DNA of 12,188 bases from Bacteroidota bacterium. GTDB taxonomy: Bacteria > Bacteroidota > Bacteroidia > Bacteroidales > VadinHA17. The position numbers were made by a program, and so were the translations under genes. Below the pieces are notes generated by a model, which was not told the DNA's origin, ran no database searches, and saw only the letters and a list, made by a program, of their open reading frames with translations. Shown here one piece after another: positions 7,116 to 12,188 of the stretch (positions are counted from its first letter, which is position 1; every line of letters begins with the position of its first letter). The stretch lies in the NCBI GenBank assembly GCA_021816545.1, contig JAKAXP010000050.1:1-12188 (forward strand), read 5' to 3'.

Positions 7116-7146
7116 CAAAAGTAACATTTTTTTTGCTCTTTTCAAA
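7116..7146 (-). promoter_or_regulatory. Sigma-ABfr promoter of the zapA operon
   Basis: On the minus strand TTTG (7146-7143), a 19-nt spacer and TACTTTTG (7123-7116) match the Bacteroidota housekeeping consensus exactly. The predicted start near 7109 gives a leader of about 11 nt to ATG 7098. Confidence 0.75.
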
Positions 7147-7162
7147 AAAAGCCGGCATTAAG

Positions 7163-7193
7163 TTTGCCCTTTGATGGCAGAACTTTAGATTTG
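7163..7193 (+). promoter_or_regulatory. Sigma-ABfr promoter of the M23 peptidase gene
   Basis: TTTG (7163-7166), a 19-nt spacer and TAGATTTG (7186-7193) match the consensus exactly. The start near 7200 leaves about 10 nt before ATG 7210. It stands back to back with the zapA operon promoter, with 16 bp between the two -33 boxes. Confidence 0.75.
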
Positions 7194-7209
7194 CAGATCC
7201 TATATTACC

Positions 7210-8925
7210 ATGAACAAAAAGATACTGCTCTTCGCCTTTGCTATAACAGCTACAACTGTCATTGGTTCACAGCCTTCCCAGACTCCGCCCTTCATCAGCC
7301 CAATGCGTGAGGCTCCTTCCCTCTCCGCCAGTTTCGCGGAACTGCGCGCTGATCATTTTCACTCCGGGATTGATTACCGTACCGGGGGTGTACAGGGAAA
7401 GGATGTCCTTGCAGTTGATGAGGGTTATGTGTACAGGATCGGAGTCAGCCCGACGGGGTTCGGAAAAGCACTTTATGTACGGCATCCGTCAGGCTACTCC
7501 TCGGTCTATGCCCATCTGAAAAACTTCCGTCCTGACATTGAGGAGTATGTCAGGGAAAACCAGTACAGCAGGAAGAGTTTTACAGTCTCTCTCTTTCCCC
7601 AGCGAAACCAGTTCACGGTGACCCGCAGTGAGGTGATAGCCTCGTCAGGCAACTCAGGAGGTTCCTCAGGGCCTCACCTTCATTTCGAAATGCGAGACGC
7701 AGCCACCGAAGACCCCGTCAATCCTCTCATCTTTGACCTGGGGGTCAGTGACCGGATGCGGCCGGTCATCGACAGGGTGATACTGTATCCCATGACAAGG
7801 GGCTCGGCGGTCAATAACAGCCATGGCAGTCTCTCGCTGAGGACCGTCCCCACCGACGGTTCATATGGGATTTCGACAACCTCTCTTCCGGTTGTTTACG
7901 GGGAGGTGGGCCTTGGTATAAAGTGCTGGGACACATTTGACAACAGTCCAAACCGCTGCGGGGTCTATTCCATCGAGCTTCTGGCTGACGGGATGAAGGT
8001 CTTCAGTTTCACAGCTGACAGGTTTTCATACGCAGAGAGCAGGTACATCAACGCACATATTGACTATGCTGCAAGGGCTAACTCGGGTGAATACATTCAC
8101 AGGCTGCATATCCAGCCGGGAGACAAACTGTCAATGTACGACGGCCATCTGGGTCGCGGAATCCTGAAATTCTATGATGACGGTGAGCATGAGATCAAAA
8201 TAATTGTAACAGATACCCACAAGAATAAATCTTGGGTCACCTTCAGGGTGAAGGCCCTTTCAAAACCTCCCCTGCTACCTGCCGAGATAAGCTGCAACAA
8301 GGTGATTCCATGGGGTCGGGCGGCTGATTTTACCGCTGACGGGATAAGGGTACATTTTCCTGCCGGATCGCTCTATGACACATTATGGTTCAGTTACAGG
8401 TCGGCAAAGAATCCGGCCGGTTTCCTCTCCCCTGTCCATTCAGTGCATAATGAGACTGTTGCCGTTCATGACAGGATCAGGCTCTCATTAAGGCCTGACT
8501 CGGTGATTCCCGGAAAGGAGAACAAACTCTGCCTGGCAAAAATAAACAGCAGGGGCGTTGCCTCATATGCCGGCGGAAAATACAGCTATGGCTTCGTCAG
8601 TGGTGAACTGAGCAGCCTGGGAGACTATGCCGTGAGCATCGATACTGTGCCGCCGTCAGCCCGTCTCTCCTTCGCCGCAGGCGCGGACCTCACCGGCAAG
8701 ACACAGTTCACTGCCACAATAAGGGACACATTCTCGGGCATCGGTAGCTATGAGATGTACATTGACGGTGAATGGATGCTTGCAGAATATGATGCCAAGA
8801 ACGACCTGCTTATCTGCCGGCCGGAGAAGAACCGTATAAAGGAGAATACCACACATGCACTTGAGTTGCGTGTCACTGACAACTGCGGCAACAGCACGGT
8901 TACCAGGTCTCAGTTCAGGTGGTAG
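7210..8925 (+). CDS. Secreted M23 (LytM-type) metallopeptidase with beta-rich C-terminal region
   Basis: Predicted zinc endopeptidase that cuts peptide cross-links in peptidoglycan, exported to the periplasm. The 571-residue protein starts with a signal peptide (MNKKILLFAF through about residue 20). The LytM domain (about 28-175) keeps the full zinc site: His51 and Asp55 in HSGID, and HLH at 156-158 in GPHLHFEMRD, so it should be catalytically active. About 30 residues (107-138) are inserted between the YAHLKNF and SGNSGG segments. Residues about 180-571 have no obvious enzyme motif and look like several beta-sandwich modules. The last (about 477-570, DTVPPSARLSF to the end, with VTDNCGNS) resembles an Ig-like fold. 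It is divergent from the coiled coil/zapA operon. A role in wall remodelling, perhaps at division, fits the context but is inference. Confidence 0.9.
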   Translation: MNKKILLFAFAITATTVIGSQPSQTPPFISPMREAPSLSASFAELRADHFHSGIDYRTGGVQGKDVLAVDEGYVYRIGVSPTGFGKALYVRHPSGYSSVYAHLKNFRPDIEEYVRENQYSRKSFTVSLFPQRNQFTVTRSEVIASSGNSGGSSGPHLHFEMRDAATEDPVNPLIFDLGVSDRMRPVIDRVILYPMTRGSAVNNSHGSLSLRTVPTDGSYGISTTSLPVVYGEVGLGIKCWDTFDNSPNRCGVYSIELLADGMKVFSFTADRFSYAESRYINAHIDYAARANSGEYIHRLHIQPGDKLSMYDGHLGRGILKFYDDGEHEIKIIVTDTHKNKSWVTFRVKALSKPPLLPAEISCNKVIPWGRAADFTADGIRVHFPAGSLYDTLWFSYRSAKNPAGFLSPVHSVHNETVAVHDRIRLSLRPDSVIPGKENKLCLAKINSRGVASYAGGKYSYGFVSGELSSLGDYAVSIDTVPPSARLSFAAGADLTGKTQFTATIRDTFSGIGSYEMYIDGEWMLAEYDAKNDLLICRPEKNRIKENTTHALELRVTDNCGNSTVTRSQFRW

Positions 8926-8926
8926 T

Positions 8927-8984
8927 CTGTATTCAGATCTGCCTACCTGGCTGGCAGCGCGGAGTCTCAGACCCCACGATACAG
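8927..8984. terminator. Possible bidirectional transcription stop between convergent genes
   Basis: The 63-bp gap between the convergent M23 and nucleotidylyltransferase genes can fold. CTGTAT (8927-8932) pairs with ATACAG (8979-8984), enclosing CTGCC (8939-8943)/GGCAG (8952-8956) and a small GG-GTC/GAC-CC stem (8961-8975). There is no U-run on either side, so this is not a classical intrinsic terminator. Confidence 0.3.
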
Positions 8985-8988
8985 ATAA

Positions 8989-9888
8989 TTAAAACAGTTT
9001 TTCCGGATAAAGACCCGCATCAACCATCTTCCTGATGCTCTCAACGACGAACGGTTTGTCTTCCCTGTAGGTGACACCGAACCAGTGGCTGGTGCTCTTC
9101 AGGATCTGAATTGTTATCTCCCCTTTCTTTACAAATTTGTCGAGAGAGGTCGGAATGTCAAGTTCAGCCTTCGGATCATTCATCCGCTCATTGAGGAAGT
9201 TGCTGAACTCCATGTTCAGGTATTTGTAGACCGAGGGTTTGAAGCCAAAGAGATTCATTGAAACAATCTCATCACCGGTATACTGGTTGATTTTTCCGGA
9301 GGCATCCGGGGCGAAGACACCGTCAGGCCTCTTTTCTATGCCACGTGTCTCAACCATTTGCTGCAGGAATCCCTCATCACTGACCCTGCAGATGCCACGG
9401 TTGACGTGTCCGTGGTCAGAAAGGGTATTGCCAAGACGGTAGCCCACGATGCAGTAGTTCCTGTCATTTTTGTCTTCGGTAAGAAATTTATAGAGCACCC
9501 TGAATGCTTCATACCCGTAGTAGTCATCGGCGTTGATGACTCCGAAAGGCTCATGTATCTTCGGTTCGGTAACAAGTATTGCATGGCTTGTTCCCCAGGG
9601 CTTCTGACGGCCCTCCGGCACCTTATAGCCTGCGGGCAGGTTACCAAGTTCCTGGAATACGTAATCTATTTCAATAACATCCTTGAGTCTCTTAATAAAA
9701 GTTTCCTTGAACTGCTCCTCAATATCACGCCTTATAACAAAGACCACCTTGCCGAACCCGGCCCTCTTGGCATCATATATTGAATAATCAATGATTGTCT
9801 CGCCGGAGGGTCCGACCTGGTCAAGCTGCTTGTTGCCGCCGTATCTGCTGCCCATTCCGGCAGCAAGAACCATTAGTGTAGGTTTCAT
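8989..9888 (-). CDS. Sugar-phosphate nucleotidylyltransferase family protein (NTP_transferase)
   Basis: Predicted to couple a nucleoside triphosphate with a sugar-1-phosphate to form an NDP-sugar in the cytosol. The 299 residues have the nucleotide-binding signature LAAGMGSRYGG with Lys20 (8-20), PSGETIIDYSIYD (27-39), KPWGTSHA (96-103) and NADDYYG (119-125, whose Asp pair coordinates metal). Later comes STSHWFGVTYREDKPFV near the C-terminus. Length and fold fit PF00483. The precise NDP-sugar cannot be read from sequence; the protein is not a close match to RmlA or GalU in its motifs, so no symbol is given. ATG 9888 follows a recognisable promoter by about 17 nt. It is convergent with the M23 gene and divergent from cutC. 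A surface-sugar role would fit the epimerase gene a few kilobases away. Confidence 0.85.
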   Translation of the reverse strand: MKPTLMVLAAGMGSRYGGNKQLDQVGPSGETIIDYSIYDAKRAGFGKVVFVIRRDIEEQFKETFIKRLKDVIEIDYVFQELGNLPAGYKVPEGRQKPWGTSHAILVTEPKIHEPFGVINADDYYGYEAFRVLYKFLTEDKNDRNYCIVGYRLGNTLSDHGHVNRGICRVSDEGFLQQMVETRGIEKRPDGVFAPDASGKINQYTGDEIVSMNLFGFKPSVYKYLNMEFSNFLNERMNDPKAELDIPTSLDKFVKKGEITIQILKSTSHWFGVTYREDKPFVVESIRKMVDAGLYPEKLF

Positions 9889-9911
9889 CTGATTAAATGT
9901 TTTAGGTCACA

Positions 9912-9942
9912 CAATATTATCTAAATAATATGTACTTTCAAA
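9912..9942 (-). promoter_or_regulatory. Probable sigma-ABfr promoter of the nucleotidylyltransferase gene
   Basis: On the minus strand TTTG (9942-9939), a 19-nt spacer and TAATATTG (9919-9912; one mismatch to TAnnTTTG) give a start near 9905. A perfect 7-bp inverted repeat (9914-9931) lies across the spacer and -7 box. Confidence 0.6.
9914..9931. repeat. AT-rich inverted repeat in the divergent nucleotidylyltransferase/cutC region
   Basis: ATATTAT (9914-9920), the spacer CTAA (9921-9924) and ATAATAT (9925-9931) form a perfect 7-bp palindrome overlapping the promoter. It could be an operator for a regulator of one or both genes, but AT-rich palindromes also arise by chance in promoter regions. 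Confidence 0.4.
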
Positions 9943-9958
9943 GCCTCATTGGAAAGAA

Positions 9959-10711
9959 TTGTCGCTGGTTGTTGAAATATGCACCGACTCCGTCGAGTCA
10001 GCAACTGTGGCTGAGGCCGCCGGTGCCGGCAGGATTGAGTTGTGTTCCGCCCTGGCGGAAGGAGGTGTCACCCCCAGCGCCGGGCTTATTGAGTCCGTAC
10101 AACGCAACACCGGCATAAAAATACATGTTTTGATAAGGCCGCGCAGTGGCGACTTCCTCTACACAGACACTGAGTTCAGCGTTATGAGGCGCGACATTGA
10201 TATTGCCGGGGAATCAGGTGCTGATGGAATCGTGACCGGAATAATCAACACTGACGGAACTATTGACGTGGAGAGAACATCTCTTCTTGCTGAATATGCT
10301 GCACCCATGAGCCTCACCTTCCACCGCGCCTTCGACCTCTGCAGGGATCCGAAAAAAGGACTGGAGGATATCATTGCAACAGGAGCCTCAAGGATACTCA
10401 CTTCAGGTCAGGCCCGAAACGCCATTGAGGGAGCACCTCTCATAAAAAGTCTTATTGCAGATGCTGCCGGCAGGATCATAATCATGCCCGGAGGAGGAAT
10501 TGACGAATACAATATTGGACTGCTGGCATCAGGCACCGGTGCCTCTGAATACCATCTCTCGGGCCGCAGGCAGAGGGAGAGCCTGATGACTTTCAGGAGA
10601 AAAGGTATTTACATGGGTGATCCCCGTTTGCAGTCAGAGTATACCCTTAAAAGCGCCGATGCAGACCGGATCAGTTCGGTAATTATGATTCTGAGGGGTA
10701 TTGTTTTTTAA
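9959..10711 (+). CDS. cutC: CutC family protein
   Basis: Cytosolic TIM-barrel protein of the CutC family, long described as copper homeostasis. The E. coli copper phenotype was later attributed to an sRNA (MicL) encoded in the gene's 3' region, so the biochemical role is unsettled. The 250-residue length is typical. Visible family motifs are VVEICTDS (4-11), RIELCSALAEGGVTPS (25-40), IRPRSGDFLY (59-68), FHRAFD (121-126), RILTSG (145-150) and MPGGGI (176-181). The start is TTG 9959: the frame is closed upstream by TAA at 9926 with no ATG between, and the family's conserved EIC motif begins only five codons in. GGAAAG just before it could serve as a weak ribosome binding site. The only promoter-like box upstream is a poor match (TACTTTCA at 9933). 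It is divergent from the nucleotidylyltransferase. Confidence 0.92.
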   Translation: MSLVVEICTDSVESATVAEAAGAGRIELCSALAEGGVTPSAGLIESVQRNTGIKIHVLIRPRSGDFLYTDTEFSVMRRDIDIAGESGADGIVTGIINTDGTIDVERTSLLAEYAAPMSLTFHRAFDLCRDPKKGLEDIIATGASRILTSGQARNAIEGAPLIKSLIADAAGRIIIMPGGGIDEYNIGLLASGTGASEYHLSGRRQRESLMTFRRKGIYMGDPRLQSEYTLKSADADRISSVIMILRGIVF

Positions 10712-10729
10712 TTAAAGATGCTATTTTTG
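10700..10729 (+). promoter_or_regulatory. Possible promoter of the C69 peptidase gene
   Basis: TATTTTTG (10722-10729) matches TAnnTTTG exactly. ATTG (10700-10703) lies 18 nt upstream, within the end of cutC. The start would be near 10736, giving a leader of about 72 nt, much longer than those of the other genes here. Confidence 0.45.
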
Positions 10730-10736
10730 GAACCTG

Positions 10737-10762
10737 TCCGGTCCGGGAGGAACCGATCCGGA
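10737..10762 (+). repeat. GC-rich imperfect hairpin in the leader of the C69 peptidase gene
   Basis: TCCGGTC (10737-10743) pairs with GA-CCGGA (10755-10762, one bulged T at 10757) around a GGAGG-containing loop. Lacking a U-run, it is not a standard terminator for cutC. It would sit at the very 5' end of the predicted C69 transcript, or act as a protein binding site. Confidence 0.4.
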
Positions 10763-10807
10763 ATAATAATTGATTAAAATACAGTAACTTAATTCAATCT
10801 GATAAAC

Positions 10808-12188
10808 ATGAAGAAGATCACATCGCTGATGCTGAGCCTCATTCTCATGATGTTCCTCGTTTCTGAGAAGAGCCATGCATGCACCAACTTTCTTATTACA
10901 AAGGGAGCCACAAAAGACGGCTCGACAATGATCACCTATTCGGCCGACTCCCATGTTCTCTACGGGGAGCTATATTTCTGGCCGGCTGCGCAGTATAAAC
11001 CCGGAACCATGGTCGACGTATATGAGTGGGACTCGGGTAAATTCCTTGGAAAAATTGAACAGGCACCTGTTACCTACTCGGTTGTCGGCAACATCAACCA
11101 GTTCCAGCTGGCTATCGGAGAAACTACCTACGGCGGACGCGGAGAACTGCAAAACCCTGATGGCATCATTGACTATGGCAGCCTTATCTACCTTACACTT
11201 CAAAGGGCCAGGAATGCCAGGGAAGCAATCCATACAATTGTCACACTGACAGAGAAATACGGCTACTGCAGCTCAGGCGAATCATTTTCAATTTCCGATC
11301 CCAACGAAGTGTGGATCATGGAGATCATAGGCAAGGGCCCCGGCAAAAAGGGAATGGCATTCGTTGCCCGCAGGATTCCTGACGGCTACATCTCAGGACA
11401 TGCCAACCAGGCAAGAATTCAGACCTTTCCGCTTGCAAACGGCACCACCTCAATAACTTCAGCCGAGATAGACAAGGTATTCAACCCCGAGGTTGAAACT
11501 GTTTACGCAACTGACGTTGTAAATGTTGCCCGCGAATTCGGCTGGTACAGCGGTACTGACGCTGACTTCAGCTTCAGTGATGTTTATGCACCGGTTGATT
11601 TCAGCGGAGCACGATTCTGCGATGCACGGGTATGGTCAGGATTCAACAAGGTAAACAGCACCATGGGTGATTATCTCAACTACGCGATGGGTTATGACCT
11701 GCATAACAGGATGCCCCTGTGGATCAAGCCGGACAACAAACTCAGCCTTGAAGATGTAATGGGTCTCATGCGCGATTACTACCAGAACACTCCCATGGAC
11801 ATGACCAAGGATCTTGGCGCAGGCCCGTATGCGAACACAGTACGGTGGAGACCTATGAGCTGGAAGGTTGATGACAAGATGTACCTGCATGAAAGGGCAA
11901 TATCAACCCAGCAGACAGGTTTCTCTTTCGTCACCCAGAGCCGTTCATGGCTGCCTGATCCCGTCGGCGGAATCATCTGGTTCGGCGTTGACGACACCTA
12001 CTACACTGTTTACACTCCAATGTATTGCGGCATGACCGATGTACCCCAGTCATTTAAGGTTGGCAACGGTGATATGATGACATACAGCGCTGACGCAGCA
12101 TTCTGGGTATTCAATGAGGTCACCAATTTCGTCTACAGCCGTGCAAGCGTTATGACGCCCGAGCTGCAGGCCAAACAAAAGGAGCTTG
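10808..12188 (+). CDS. Secreted C69 family peptidase (dipeptidase), 3' truncated by window edge
   Basis: Predicted N-terminal-nucleophile cysteine peptidase of family C69, exported by the Sec route. The first 460 residues are present; no stop occurs before the window edge, so the C-terminus is missing. The signal peptide (about 1-24, MKKITSLMLSLILMMFLV core) ends at SHA directly before Cys25 (ACTNFLITKGATKDGSTM). In this family the residue exposed by processing is the catalytic Cys, so cleavage would both export and activate the enzyme. Further family-like blocks are GETTYGGRGEL, DYGSLIYLTLQRARNAREAI, GESFSISDPNEVWIMEIIGKG and ARRIPDGYISGHANQARI. The start ATG 10808 is the first after the upstream hairpin and yields a clean signal peptide. 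A lipoprotein is less likely because the box before the Cys is SHA, not a typical L-x-[GA] lipobox. Peptide substrate is not deducible. Confidence 0.87.
   Translation, partial: MKKITSLMLSLILMMFLVSEKSHACTNFLITKGATKDGSTMITYSADSHVLYGELYFWPAAQYKPGTMVDVYEWDSGKFLGKIEQAPVTYSVVGNINQFQLAIGETTYGGRGELQNPDGIIDYGSLIYLTLQRARNAREAIHTIVTLTEKYGYCSSGESFSISDPNEVWIMEIIGKGPGKKGMAFVARRIPDGYISGHANQARIQTFPLANGTTSITSAEIDKVFNPEVETVYATDVVNVAREFGWYSGTDADFSFSDVYAPVDFSGARFCDARVWSGFNKVNSTMGDYLNYAMGYDLHNRMPLWIKPDNKLSLEDVMGLMRDYYQNTPMDMTKDLGAGPYANTVRWRPMSWKVDDKMYLHERAISTQQTGFSFVTQSRSWLPDPVGGIIWFGVDDTYYTVYTPMYCGMTDVPQSFKVGNGDMMTYSADAAFWVFNEVTNFVYSRASVMTPELQAKQKEL

Noticed and set aside
9358..9783. 141-codon plus-strand frame opposite the nucleotidylyltransferase gene
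   Set aside because: Antisense to a gene whose catalytic motifs are intact; the product has no recognisable motif.
10721..10954. 77-codon minus-strand frame covering the C69 leader and 5' end
   Set aside because: It overlaps the signal peptide coding region of the C69 gene and has no family features; leader structure explains the region better.
10953..11249. 98-codon plus-strand frame within the C69 gene
   Set aside because: It is in a different frame of a gene with a clear signal peptide and nucleophile Cys.
1..12188. Mobile element, CRISPR array, defence island or tRNA gene
   Set aside because: No transposase, integrase, regularly spaced repeats, restriction or nuclease defence domains, or tRNA-like cloverleaf could be found.

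Overview
This window reads as an ordinary chromosomal segment of a member of the Bacteroidota, probably a Bacteroidales or Marinilabiliales-type organism. Three things point there. A DUF5916 outer-membrane-type protein with a CBM9-like N-terminus is typical of the phylum. RNase Y sits beside ZapA, with a 6S-like RNA between them. Several intergenic regions carry Bacteroidota-type sigma-ABfr promoters (TTTG, about 19 nt, TAnnTTTG) in place of E. coli-type -35/-10 boxes, followed by very short leaders with weak or no Shine-Dalgarno sequence. Base composition looks uniform, and I see no integrase, transposase, tRNA, CRISPR array or other sign of a mobile element.

Layout. At the left, a secreted DUF5916 protein (minus strand) is divergent from a uridine phosphorylase-like nucleoside phosphorylase (plus strand). 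The 3' end of the phosphorylase gene overlaps by 11 bp the end of a minus-strand block. In transcription order that block is: a small coiled-coil protein, zapA, a 6S-like non-coding RNA ending in an intrinsic terminator, rny, and a UDP-GlcNAc 2-epimerase-like gene. The rny and epimerase genes are joined by a TAATG overlap. Divergent from this block is a secreted M23 (LytM) metallopeptidase with a beta-rich C-terminal half. A convergent sugar-phosphate nucleotidylyltransferase follows. It is divergent from cutC (TTG start), and last comes a secreted C69 family peptidase cut off by the right edge.

How the genes may work together. The central block mixes growth-related housekeeping functions: Z-ring assembly (ZapA and the coiled-coil partner candidate), global control of RNA polymerase (6S RNA), mRNA turnover (RNase Y) and envelope precursor sugar supply (epimerase). 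The adjoining M23 peptidase and nucleotidylyltransferase also fit envelope construction, but any functional coupling is inference. The two most interesting elements are the 6S-like RNA, which has a promoter-like box in its predicted bubble, and the conserved-looking coiled-coil protein upstream of ZapA. I do not see an obvious new defence, mobile or biosynthetic system here.
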